This document shows, one piece after another, positions 45,903 through 56,140 of a stretch of DNA of 64,000 nt. Source of the stretch: Eutypa lata (taxonomy: Eukaryota; Ascomycota; Sordariomycetes; Xylariales; Diatrypaceae); assembly GCA_022661535.1 (NCBI GenBank), contig JAKULF010000012.1, forward strand, positions 1,240,001-1,304,000, in the 5' to 3' direction. Position numbers and translations under genes: made by a program. Under the pieces are notes generated by a model that ran no database searches, was not told the origin of the DNA, and saw only the letters and a list, made by a program, of their open reading frames with translations. The first letter of the stretch is position 1. The number at the start of each line of letters is the position of its first letter.

Positions 45903-47422
45903 TCACTGCATCAAACGGGGATGGATGTATTTCTTCCAAGCAATTGAGGCAACTTCTCGAAGGATATCGCCCATCACCTCATCTAGGATATCAACAACAT
46001 CCTCAATAGCACTATCGTAGATTACGTGACGAGCCCTATGACATGGGTTAGTACTTGGATACTGGTCTAATTGAAAGGGTAAACATACTTGGTGAAGTTC
46101 TTTGTAGCGAACACAGCAGCACCCTGTCCAAACCTTTTGCCTAGTAAATAGGGCAAACGACAGTTCTGTACCATAGCTGTGAACTCCTTCCTCGAAATAT
46201 TCATCTCTTGACAAACAAGGTCCTTCAACCAGGCAGCATTTTTGCGACCTTGGGGTCGGGGTCCATGCGAATTAAGCCAAGCCACCACAGAGGCATCTTT
46301 GTCGCCATTCTCCCTCAAGTGCTGCCAGGTTCCGTAGAATTTTGCATAGGCCGATGCACGGAAGACAACACTGATGTCATCGTTGCCAATCTTCGTCATT
46401 CGTTGAAGAAAAAGCAGGTCGTTGTTAATGTGACGAACAAGGCTTGGGCTGGTGATATCATTGGAGGCGTCTCGAGCCCTTTTGGCTAGGCCTACAGATT
46501 CGCCATTGTCCCCCTCCTTGATCGCCTTGTATCGCTCTTCAAGTCCACCTAGCATCTCAAAAAATATCAGGTTGGCAGTATCCACCGCTTGCTTGGTTGT
46601 GATGATTGATCGGGTCTCTCTGTTTAAATGTCGAGTGATGATCTCTTTGCCGTCAAGAAGAGCAAAGAAGATGTCTCGAGCGCCGATGAGGTCACTTTTC
46701 GAAAAGCTGGGAAGAAGGCTGATTCCAGGGTCTTTAAGAACGAGATCTTTAGATAACGCTGCGGAGGGAGTAGTAGCGGCAGGAGCCGAGGAACTGGATA
46801 CAGAGATCGTAGAAGACCCTGAGGTAGCGCGAGAACCGATTCGAAAAAATGCAGAAGGTCGTGAGGCATTGCGAGAGCCAATTGGAGAGAGTACAGGGGA
46901 GTCCGGTGAGGAGAAAGTTCCAAAGTCGTCCTCGTCCTCGTGATACTCTTCGTCTTCTTCCTCTTCTTCCTCTTCTTCCTCTTCTTCCTCTTCTTCCTCT
47001 TCTTCCTCTTCTTCCTCTTCTTCCTCTTCTTCCTCTTCTTCCTCTTCTTCCTCTTCTTCCTCTTCTTCCTCTTCTTCCTCTTCGGAGCGGCCAGACCCAT
47101 CAGAAAATCCATTGAAGGAACTCTCTGAATCACCACCGATATCAGTCTCAGCCGAACGGATAGTTGATTGTTCATCCTCGTCTATTTTCTGTGCCTCGAG
47201 TTGGGGGATTGCAATTTGTTTGATGGCTTGGGACATTGCTTGAAATACGTCAACCGCTTCTTCGAGGGATAAATCCTTGACAAGGTCCATCAGAGAATCC
47301 ATGATCTATGATATCATTAGATCATTCCTTACTGTTGATTAATTGAAACTTACTGCAGTGATATGCTGCTCGCTTTCTGGAAGCTCGTGGGGAAAATCCC
47401 AGCCTGGTTGATTGTCCGTCAT
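45903..47422 (-). CDS. Island protein family 2, member 1, with long poly-Glu tract
   Basis: Exons 47354-47422, 46089-47305 and 45903-46035 encode 472 aa. The order is a short acidic/helical N-terminus (MDSLMDLVKDLSLEEAVDVF after the first junction), a tract of over 40 Glu encoded by (TCTTCC)n, a Ser-rich linker, and a C-terminal helical domain of about 270 residues. The last part (RFGQGAAVFATKNFTKARHV...EVMGDILREV) matches the 49147-50499 protein (YWGQGSCIFFSYDLTTSKARHL...DQFGAILKV), with the final intron at exactly the same AA|G codon. No known domain is recognised. The Glu tract comes from a microsatellite and is probably length-polymorphic. Any hairpin elements downstream are degenerate, in contrast to its paralogue. 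Confidence 0.6.
46953..47083. repeat. (TCTTCC)n microsatellite inside coding sequence
   Basis: About 21 copies of a hexamer encode Glu-Glu pairs on the minus strand. Frames on the opposite strand through it are artefacts. Confidence 0.95.
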
Positions 47423-47955
47423 CTTGCCTGATTAATTCATAGTGTATCCTTAATTGTGGTGTTGGTAGTGTTGGTAGTGCTGGTACGAGTAGTAGTAATA
47501 ATAGTAGTCGTGGCGGTGGTGATGGTGTCGGCGGTTTTGTTGTGATATTGTGATGGTGAGTACCTAGTGAGTTGTGAATAATGAATGGTGCTGTGGTATT
47601 ATTGAATGGCAGTAAGAAATTGGCCGAGATGGAGGTAGGTAGGTAGGTAGGTAGGTAGGTAAGTAGGTACCTAAGTAGGTAGATAGGTAGGTAGGTAGGT
47701 AGATAGGTAGGTAGGTATGTAGGTAGGTAGGTAGGTAGGTAGGTAGGTATCACAGAATCCGAAATCCAGCCCTCCAGCCATATTAACATTAGAATACTTT
47801 GTTCGATTCTAAGATACAAGTTAGGAAGATCACTTAATTAAGTTCAGTTCACAAATTCCAAGTCTACGTCTAAGTCAAATATTTCATGTGTGTGGCATAA
47901 CTACCCATAGACATATGTACCTATGTAATTGATGCTGAGGGACAGCAATCAAGTT
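47423..47955. repeat. TAGG microsatellite spacer
   Basis: 47633-47750 is (GGTA)n with interruptions, in the upstream region of the minus-strand gene ending at 47422. No gene. Confidence 0.8.
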
Positions 47956-47969
47956 GCAGCTGATGCCGC
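47956..47969 (-). repeat. 3' UTR hairpin element of the small basic gene 48003-48719
   Basis: A single perfect copy GCGGC-AUCA-GCUGC followed by AAC in minus-strand sense, about 33 nt after the stop codon. Confidence 0.85.
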
Positions 47970-48002
47970 ATGAAAAGAGGAAATGACATAGTAACATCCG
48001 TC

Positions 48003-48719
48003 CTACTTCTTTTTCTCGAAGCTTTTACGATACGTAGGAGATTCCGCCAAGCTATCCCTTTCCTTGCTTTCCTCCTGGTGCTTCCTCTTCATACCGGTGA
48101 TAAAGTTCGTGAACTTTTGGCCTGTATATTTCAATCAGTATGTAGTAAATCCAGAACGAAGTAGTTCATCAACATACCGCTAATAGTCGTGGTATTGGTG
48201 CTCGTCTTCTTGTGGTCTTTTGGGTTGACTTTCCCCTTGCTCTGAGTCTTGATCATAGAGCCATCTGGCTTGATACTAGCCTTGCTCTGGGTTGGTGTCT
48301 TTGGTATCATAGGCATCGTGAGGTTCTTGGGGGTTATGGGAGTCGTGGGGGTCTTGAGGAACTTGTTGGTTTTGGGGGTCTTGGGGGTCTTAAGGGTCTT
48401 GGGGGTTTTGTCGGTCTTGTCTTTGGGGGTGTTGATGTTTTTGTCGATCGTGACCTTGCTCTCGACTTGGGTCTCAAGTTTAGACGTCTTCTGACGGGCA
48501 AGTACTATGACTAAAATTAACACACGTTTCTGACAGGTGAAAGACAATAATGTGATGCTATTGATTTTGAGGCTTACCCTTGGATAGAGTGCGATAGACG
48601 TTTCCATTGTCGGGTACCGCTGCGATGGCAGCAATGAGCTTATCCTGTTTCTCTAGTTAGCATAGAGATCTATTTTATCCCGAACTGACTTGCACCCTAT
48701 ATACCTTCTTCTTGTCCAT
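48003..48719 (-). CDS. Small basic island protein, TPK-repeat type (177 aa)
   Basis: Exons 48705-48719, 48578-48644, 48178-48510 and 48003-48121. The protein starts MDKKKDKLIAAIAAVPDNG, then has a Lys/Thr/Pro-rich disordered region with repeats of the KTPKT type (about residues 55-110), and ends in a charged helix (KFTNFITGMKRKHQEESKER) and basic KSFEKKK. This resembles a linker-histone-tail or nuclear scaffold composition, but no domain is recognised. Exon number, exon-2 length (67 nt) and intron phases match the gene at 41701-42316, and both genes are divergent from a larger plus-strand gene, so the two are likely distant paralogues. One hairpin element follows the stop. Confidence 0.6.
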
Positions 48720-49146
48720 GTTGTCATTCAGTTGTGGTTAATGTTGGAAGGAGTATTATTCAATGTGTAGAAGTGAATGTCTTGGGGGTCTGGTGTGACG
48801 CATGTGATATTAACCTGGGCACACAAGGTGGGCAACAAGGTAGGTGACAGGTTCGACGAAGTAAATGTGAGCATGTAGGGATTAAGCTTCACTTGTATGT
48901 AGCTAAATTATGTAGGTACGCGGAGTGTCTGGGTCCCTTACCATGCCTCTAATCTTGCTCTGGTAGTACATGCATACATACTTACTCATACAAGCACACG
49001 CACACGCACACGCACACGCACAGAATTACACATCTACATACAAAGTTATCAATATCAACTATCACCACTTAAAGATTCCATAAAACCTGTGTATATCAAG
49101 ATACCAACCAACCAACCAACTACTCTATCACCAGACTAAATAGAAC
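48720..49146. promoter_or_regulatory. Bidirectional promoter region
   Basis: Spacer between divergent ATGs at 48719 and 49147. It contains a (CACACG)n tract at 48993-49020 and CCAACCAACCAAC before the plus-strand ATG. No gene. Confidence 0.5.
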
Positions 49147-50499
49147 ATGTCAGACTCAAGTAGCCAGCAAGACCCACCTACTCCAGGCCAGATATTTGCA
49201 AGAACGCCCAAAGGAGCAAGAGGCTGTGACGATGTATGAATAAACACATCACCCATCTAATAGATATCAATGAATACTAATGCGTTAATCTAGGGCCTAG
49301 ATACTGTGACTGATCAAGTCGAAAACCTACACAACAAACTACAACTCGACGTTCTGGCAGCACTAGCTCGGGGGTTTGAAAGCAGCGTGCTCCCATCCCT
49401 TCGAGATTTGTTGTTGGCTTCCCCTGATGGTTCAGATGATGACAGTGACGAAGGTGAGGAAGTCAAGGAAGAAGGGGAGGACGACGATAATGAGGAGACA
49501 CACGATGGGAGCGGAAATGGCCGTTCCGCCATGATCCGTCTTCCCGTTGGACTTTCATTAGTTTACAACATTGATCGAGTCGCAGACGTACTTAAAAGCG
49601 TAGTAGACAAGATTGCTGGTATCGAGGTACAGGTCAAGACAACTTCTCGAACAGTACACCGACAGATAGGCACCGAAGAAGCCCACAAGATCGTAACTCT
49701 TATAATGAAAGACATGGTTGGTGGGACTATCCATCGGCTTGTAGCTATCTCCAAACAACTATCGAGGTTTCGCCAGTTCAACAAGTCTGACGAGCTGAGC
49801 CAGAGACGGGATCTTCCTGCCACCATTCAAAAGCTCTTTGAGGAAATGCATTTGGCTATGTATTTTGACACAGAAGATACAGACATCCGCGGAATCATGA
49901 GGGCATTTGCTCTATGTAACATTCGACAGACTTGGGATACAATCAAGGATAACCTGAAGCAGGATGAGGACAACGATATCAAGAGATGGTTGACGACAGA
50001 GGCAATCCGGTTTAACATCCGACGTAGCAAGGGAATGACCTTTGTTGCACATGCCAAAGCTATCTTGCTCGCTCGCCTTTTCCCTTTCAAGAGTGCTACC
50101 GAGAAAGACCAGGCGAGGAAGAAGTTCAATGCCATCATGGAGGACGGGAAGCTCCCAGAGATATTCAAGAAGTACTGGGGTCAGGGCAGCTGCATCTTCT
50201 TTTCCTATGATCTAACTACGAGCAAGTAAGTTCCTCACATCTCTATATATACGTACTTTCATTATGCTAATATATACAGGGCTCGTCATCTTCTTCCAGC
50301 ATCCGCCTACGAGCCTGTAGTTCGCGAGATCGATGATCAGTTCGGCGCTATTCTCAAGGTCATATGCGACCTTGCTTTCCGTAAGGTTGTCGTCGCTGTG
50401 AGAGAAGGCAACGCAATCGACCCTGCCTTGAACTTCTTGACGGAGGAGTATGAGCAGCGAGAAGACTGCAATATATTACTTGCTCTTGGCTGTGAGTGA
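49147..50499 (+). CDS. Island protein family 2, member 2
   Basis: Exons 49147-49233, 49294-50225 and 50280-50499 encode 412 aa. The N-terminus is MSDSSSQQDPPTPGQIFART, then a helical region (NLHNKLQLDVLAALARGFE), an acidic patch (DDDSDEGEEVKEEGEDDD) and a helical C-terminal domain shared with the 45903-47422 protein (LPEIFKKYWGQGSCIFFSYD, TTSKARHLLPASAYEPVVRE). Both introns keep frame, and intron 2 sits at the same codon as in the paralogue. No membrane segment or signal peptide. Function unknown. Two hairpin elements follow the stop, at 50558 and 50582. Confidence 0.65.
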
Positions 50500-50557
50500 A
50501 AGGGACATGGACACGATTAATTGGGATGCCCAGTGGTTTAGATAATAATTCTTGTAC

Positions 50558-50595
50558 GCGGCATTTGCTGCTATCTGGCACGCGGCATGTGCTGC
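50558..50595 (+). repeat. 3' UTR hairpin elements of family 2, member 2 (2 copies)
   Basis: 50558-50571 GCGGC-AUUU-GCUGC followed by UAU, and 50582-50595 GCGGC-AUGU-GCUGC followed by GAC, in gene sense, 59 nt after the stop. Confidence 0.85.
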
Positions 50596-50599
50596 GACC

Positions 50600-51277
50600 T
50601 ACTATTTACGCTGTATATAGTAGAACAGACATGACGATGATGCATTACTTGCTAGCTTTGAATTCCATCACTCGCATTATTGATTGTCTATGTGCAAGTG
50701 AGAACTACTTAATTCCCTCAATTGAATTCCCCTATCCTCTACCACGCCATCATCATCATGCACACCATTACCCATAACACTACGTACATATACTACATAC
50801 CTAACATCAGTAACATACCTACCTATCTACCATGGTAGGTAGTTCAGTACCTATAGTAGGTACCAAGGTAAGCTTGCAAATAGGTGGTGGTGGTGGTGGT
50901 GGTGGTGGTGGTGGCGGCATTCAGGCAGTGTAGGCAGTGTAGGCACTAAAATTAGGATGTACTGCAGCACATTACAACTAGGTAGGTATGTACATACAGC
51001 ATACAGCATACAGCATACAGCATACAGCATACAGCATACAGCATACAGCATACAGCATACAGCATACAGCATACAGCATACAGCATACAGCATACAGCAT
51101 ACAGCATACAGCATACAGCATACAGCATACAGCACTCAACATATCCATCCATATAGATGCCATACCGGCGCAATAGTCTTCAATCAGGCCTCGTCCACCA
51201 TAGTTAGCACTGTAACCACAGCTTCAATTAATTGATTAAAGTCATTCATCATGACAGCTGGCAGAACTTATATCGCA
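50600..51277. repeat. Spacer with (GGT)n and (ACAGCAT)n satellites
   Basis: 50883-50915 is (GGT)n. 50996-51134 is about 19 to 20 tandem copies of the 7-nt unit ACAGCAT. The heptamer gives open frames on both strands that are not genes. Confidence 0.95.
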
Positions 51278-51710
51278 ATGGCTCGAACTAATAATATCGC
51301 TCGCAAGGCTTCCGGTGGCAAGATCTCACGGAAGGACTTAATATCCAATGCTACATGTACCTCCAACAAGTCAACAAGACAGCGCTGGAAAGCGAAACCT
51401 GGTACTGTGGCTTTAAGAGAGATTCAACATTGCAGAAATGGATTTGTCTTTGTATTCGTATTCGTATTCCCATGCCGTTTTAATGTCTCGCGAGCCCGGG
51501 TTAACAAGGTCGTGTAGAATATGTTGCTTGTGATATTAACTCGACTGGCTATCTAGGTCCAAGAGCTGATCCTTGATGCTAAACCTGGTCTGAAAACCAC
51601 AGTACCGATGATTGGAGCGCTTCAAACTCGATGACACCAACTCTCGAAGTATCGGTTCTATAGGCTAGTAGGGAGATTCTTACATTCTCCGCTATCACAT
51701 GTAGGACCAT
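51278..51710 (+). pseudogene. Degenerate histone H3-like gene
   Basis: The frame at 51278 starts MARTNNIARKASGGKISRK, aligned to the canonical H3 tail with Arg2, Arg8, Lys9, Lys14, Arg17 and Lys18 kept and Lys4 replaced by Asn. KPGTVALREIQ of the alphaN region follows. Then the frame breaks into an expanded FVFVFVF stretch and a stop at about 51517. After a possible intron ending CTATCTAG (51556), a second block VQELILDAKPGLKTTVPMIG ALQ corresponds to the H3 alpha1-alpha2 core, ending in a stop at 51634. Remnants of the C-terminus continue in another frame (LVGRF). The fold cannot be completed as read, so I call a pseudogene. A rapidly evolving H3 variant with unusual splicing is the alternative. 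Confidence 0.65.
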
Positions 51711-51912
51711 CAAGAGATGGGGAAGCGCATGGATTTATTTAACTGTCAGTAATCAGGAAGTTGTGCTTAGATATTAATAGGACGAAGGCTTGGGATTTCA
51801 CCACAGCTAATGGTGACTTAAGAGACTCTCTATTTTTCATATTCATCTCCTCTCTTTCGCCACCTCCATTTCTAAACAGACTCTTGCGGGGCTCAACGAA
51901 GCTGACAACTAG
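51711..51912. other. Junction between H3-like and NAD(P)-binding remnants
   Basis: No Rossmann N-terminus for the next gene is found here. The sequence is AT-rich and CT-rich. Confidence 0.4.
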
Positions 51913-52424
51913 TTGCGCAGTTCGAGGCTGTTGATCGCGATGCTGCAAGCTACTTCATCCGTGCATCGGCGGCAACTCCATCAGTGACTAAGTTCGTATT
52001 GATATCCTTCATTAGCTCTCGCCTGAAGAAGGCACCGTGGGTAGACGAGGCCCACTGGCAGGAACATCTTGTTGGATCACGAAATAAACTCCAGAGATAC
52101 TATGAGGCGAAGATCGCTGCAGACCAAGTTCTGTACGGAGAGGGGAGGAAGAGGAGGGACTTCGCAGCTATTTGCCTTCGTTCAGGAACGTTGACAGCGG
52201 GACCTGCGGGCAAGGTCAGCCTCGGGAAATTTCCAAAGCTAGAGGGCGTTTCAAGTCGCGCATCTGTCGCGCATCTGGTTGCGTTGCTGCTCGATGCTCC
52301 CAATGTCAAGAGCTGCTGGCTAGATATGCTAGACGGAGATGAGGACCCAGAGACAGCAGTTAGGAGGTGTGTGGAGGAAGGGGTGGATTCTGTTGAAGGA
52401 GAACCGTTTGCTGAGGAACATTAG
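51913..52424 (+). pseudogene. 5'-truncated atypical-SDR NAD(P)-binding protein
   Basis: In frame from 51913 (after ACAACTAG, possibly an old acceptor) the translation runs QFEAVDRDAASYFIRASAAT, KFVLISFISSRLKKAPW, YYEAKIAADQVLYGEGRKRR, FAAICLRSGTL and SWLD-like CWLDMLDGDEDPETAVRRC. This is the C-terminal two thirds of a common fungal NAD(P)-binding (NmrA/epimerase-like) family. The N-terminal glycine-rich nucleotide-binding loop is missing and has been replaced by the histone-like segment. There is no internal stop, so truncation is recent, or an undetected upstream exon exists. Confidence 0.65.
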
Positions 52425-52989
52425 ATATTGCACATTGAATCACCGGGCAGCTTGTCATCCGTGTGATATACTTGAATCAATTCATTTCCTGCGTATGTGT
52501 CTAGTATATATTATGCTGAGCTTTATTTAAGTACCAGCCATTGTAGGAAAAGTGAGATTAACGAAGAGGGAAGATGATCGGTGCCAGCGATCCAGGCGGT
52601 GTAATGCGGGCAAAGACCCTGGGACAAGAAGACAAATGGTTGATGACTGTTAGCTAACTTACTAATGATGAAGATATAATCAATGTAGCAGACATCAACT
52701 AGAAGATCGGCTTGTTTGGAATGAAGTTGTATACCTAGGTATGTCTGGCATGACTGTCGCAGACTGTGGTAGGCCTTGACAGATATTGCAGCACTTACCA
52801 AGGTATATATCGCCTACTACCTTCTAACTTTAACCTTAATTTTAGCTTTAGGAGGTATGTATGTAGCATCATGATGTTGATAGCATCTCCTTTACAGTGT
52901 TTTGCAGTGTTTTTAGTGCATCCATTCCTACCTGTTACGTACCTACCTAGGTATGTAGGTAGGTAGGTAGTTACAAGCAGGTAATCCCC
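52425..52989. other. Spacer, no supported gene
   Basis: AT-rich, with CCTAGGTATGTAGGTAGG near 52946. Confidence 0.4.
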
Positions 52990-53885
52990 ATTTGTCCTCC
53001 TACCTACACGTATCTAGATCGTCGCGGTCTTCATTCACAGTTAAATTCTGTCCATCCAGTACTTTCTACATCTCTAAAAATTACCCAGCCTTGGAAGAAC
53101 TTTACACAACAATTATGCCTGTGGATTTATCGATATCTATTGATTCGAGTAGCCTACCATACATAAGAACTTCACAAGCCTATTACCCGTCATTATCGGC
53201 AGAATCATACCGTTTGTTTGACCTACAGAGAGACAATCATGCCATCCAAATGCGATGCCATTTTCAAGTGCGAGAGAGTAGCTGTTAGTTAATTAAATGC
53301 GAATCGATCAAAGTAGACAAGTGTAACCCGATTTAACCCGACTCGACAAGAAGACTCGACAAGAAGACTCGACAAGAAGACTCGACACGACGACCCGACA
53401 CGATAACCCGATACGAAGACCCGACCCGACCCGACACTATCTTTCCCTCGAAAGAGATATGAGTCTCAGATCCTCCACCAAGATAGTTATTTTACCTGTG
53501 AAGGATTTATTGGATGCGTCAGCCTTAGAATATATCGCCGTCAGCGCAATACTATACCAGAAGCGAGACCACGAGCACGAGCACGAGCACGAGCACGAGT
53601 ACGAGCGCGAGCGTGACCATACACCAGGACTCCACGAGACCCTTCAATATACCCTACGCTATACCCATAACCATTGAGCCCCTGTCACCCTTGTCACCCC
53701 TGTCACGTACTTGATCACATACTAGACCTGAACATTGAGGTTGAAATAAGGCTTGACTAGTGTAACCGTGGATCTAGCTAGCCGGGACTCGGCGTGGCGA
53801 TCGGCATACCTACTACACTACGTAGTATTCATCTGATGATAGGCGGCGGGTCACAGCGAGTCACAGCGGGTCACAACCGTAATAT
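52990..53885. repeat. Duplicated segment, copy 2 (partner 40200-41130)
   Basis: Shares ordered blocks with 40200-41130. It includes a short ORF from ATG 53115 (MPVDLSISIDSSSLPY), a (GACTCGACAAGAA)n tract, a (GAGCAC)n run encoding His-Glu repeats, TTGAAATAAGGCTTGACTAG and GCGGGTCACAGCG repeats. Confidence 0.7.
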
Positions 53886-54625
53886 GTAGATGTTGGATTC
53901 ATCAATCCATGTGATTCTTTCAGTATATACTCTTGTTCATCCGGTAAGCTAGCATTCCATAATCTGCCCATCAAATGTTCATCGCCTCTTCTCCGCTACC
54001 CTTATTCTCCCCCTCCACGTGCCACGCTTCGATTCTATAAGCTGTTGCTAATACCAGTTCTTTGAATGCTGCAGTAATCGTTTCGTCAACAGTTCGCAAG
54101 GCTTCCAGAATCACGACACCCCCCACAAAGTTTAGATAACGTGCTTTATTCGGAAAAAGACAACGCACTATTCACGAACAGCGATGTCCTCCAGCCTCTC
54201 CCGCCGCATACTAATCTAACTAGTTATGAACTTGCTACAAGTCTAACGACACGGTATTCATCTCGGCGCCACAATGTTCGCAATATATATCTTGCGCTCT
54301 TCCGACAAATCCCACGACGATAGCTACGTTCCCTTTCCTCCAGACCTCACCAACACTTCCCTGCAGTCTACCACCTCACGGGGTGTATGCGATTATGAGA
54401 GACATATACGCAATCGATCTTGTTCTTAGTCTTCGCAAAACCTCGACAGTTAGTCACTCTAGTCACTCTGTATTCTTGCACAAATGGAAGTGGTCGGATT
54501 AAAGGGGAGGTCAAGGACGGAGGGAGGCTAATGGGCAAGGGATGTTAAAGAGGGAGATTCGGGGGAGTCAACGAGAGTTGGGCAGCGGAATGGTGCATCG
54601 ACAATTTTCTGTCGAAAGTCGCTTT
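53886..54625. other. Region without a supported gene
   Basis: Short frames on both strands without motifs. Confidence 0.35.
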
Positions 54626-54800
54626 AGAGACTGTCAGTGAGATCCGGGGTGCTCTTATGTGCAGGCTAGGAGAAATGAATATTCCCGTCTGCTCGACTCC
54701 GGCTAGCAACCCGGAATACGAAACGAACATCCGCAAGGCATTAGCGTTGAGTTTTGACAATAGCTGCAACAGGGCGGCATTAGCTACATTAGCTACAACT
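54626..54800 (+). pseudogene. Fragment of an unidentified protein family, copy 2
   Basis: Plus-strand translation EIRGALMCRLGEMNIPVCST and NPEYETNIRKALALSFDNSC matches the minus strand at 35640-35825. The rest of the gene is absent. The end (GGCGGCATTAGCTAC) contains a partial hairpin-like element. Confidence 0.55.
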
Positions 54801-56140
54801 AGACCATCAGACTACCGATAGTGATATAGATGAAGACATAGACAATGAACATTCTAGTTATCGCTAACCTAATGCAAAACTGCTTAACCCTTTGTCGCAC
54901 CCCCCCCCTCCTCCCTATGTCTCTTATATATCGTCGAGGGGCGACTATAGCAGCTAAGAGCTTGAAACGCTGAGACACGGTTCTCAGAAGTTCATCCCAG
55001 GTATCCGACTTCTTAACATGAATGTCATGGTGAGTTCACGAGATCCCTCTCTAACTCAAAGCCATGGGCCCTGGGCCCTGGGCCCTGGGCTGCCTGGCGG
55101 CCCTCAAAAAGCAATCTAAATTCACCAGGCTTGACATTGAATAGATTTGGAACAGATGCAGATTTCTCTGAACCGCTGTCTCGGTGCTTCTCACCAACTT
55201 CAAGGTAGACGCTCGATTCGGATTTGACGCCCGGTCAGGCAGAGGCATCTAAATCCCAGCGTGGATAAGTGCCGCTCATATCGCTACCATACAAGACAAG
55301 ACCCAGGGGCTGGGATGACGATGACAGGTTGTTGTCAAGTTAGACGACGTACTTAGATACTCAGATTCTAATAAACAATGATTATTCAATAGTAGTGCCT
55401 AGCTACCATGGAATAATCAGGTATATACATATGATTATTCAGATTCTCTGCGTTCTTGTTTGCTAAATCTACTTGCAATACCCTATTATCGCCGTCATCT
55501 CTGAGGGTGCCGTCGGTCTGGACAGATACAACCCACGTAACTTTGAAGTCGACTTAGGGGCATGCTTCTGATTGTCAATGGGTATATGACAGTAAAGTCC
55601 CATTCTGGTTGAAGGCTGACAAAGATGGCGACAATTTCTAAAGGCGTGGCCGAAAGAAGATAGATGCCTGGTTTTCCTCCACGATGTACGAGGTAGAGAT
55701 CAATTGTTTCGTAGTCGCTCATTTCCAACCGTGATATAGACAGGTCTTTGCTCTTTGCTTAGGATTTCCCACAGCAAGTGTAGTATCGCTTTCAGCAGAT
55801 GCAGATTTCTCTGGACAGTTGTTTCGGGGCTGGCCCCTGGATGTGACGCTATGCATGTCCTTCAGGATCCGTGGTGTTGAGATACGGGCCGCCAGGCAGC
55901 CAAGGGTCGATGGCTTTGAGGTAGGGGCTGCCAGGGTCGGGTGTGGCGCTGCGCATGTCCGTCAGGATCCATGGCTTTGAGGTAGGGAGATAAATGTGCA
56001 TTTCTGTTATCTGTTATCAGAGCTCCAGGTCTCCAATTATCTTTGCTACCTAAGGCGTGGTATATATAGATCCCAAACTGGAAGAAGGTGGTGGTGGTCG
56101 GGTAAGCCTAGGTGACCGCGAGCTGCAAGGGTACTGATAG
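54801..56140. other. Region with small local repeats, no supported gene
   Basis: (GGGCCCT)n at 55067-55090. GATGCAGATTTCTCTG occurs near 55155 and 55800. A block with TGTCC(T/G)TCAGGATCC and ATGGCTTTGAGGTAGGG occurs two to three times at 55850-55990. The AT-rich dispersed repeat has a third partial copy at 55360-55455. Confidence 0.5.

Noticed and set aside
46849..47128. Leu/Phe-rich ORFs on the plus strand
   Set aside because: Products of the (TCTTCC)n microsatellite antisense to the poly-Glu tract.
50851..51235. ORFs on both strands of the heptamer array
   Set aside because: A 7-nt repeat without stop codons is open in all frames; no gene evidence.
54771..54800. A further hairpin element (GGCGGCATTAGCTAC) near the 54.6 kb fragment
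   Set aside because: The second stem pair is a C-A mismatch and only one copy is seen, so I did not count it as a member.
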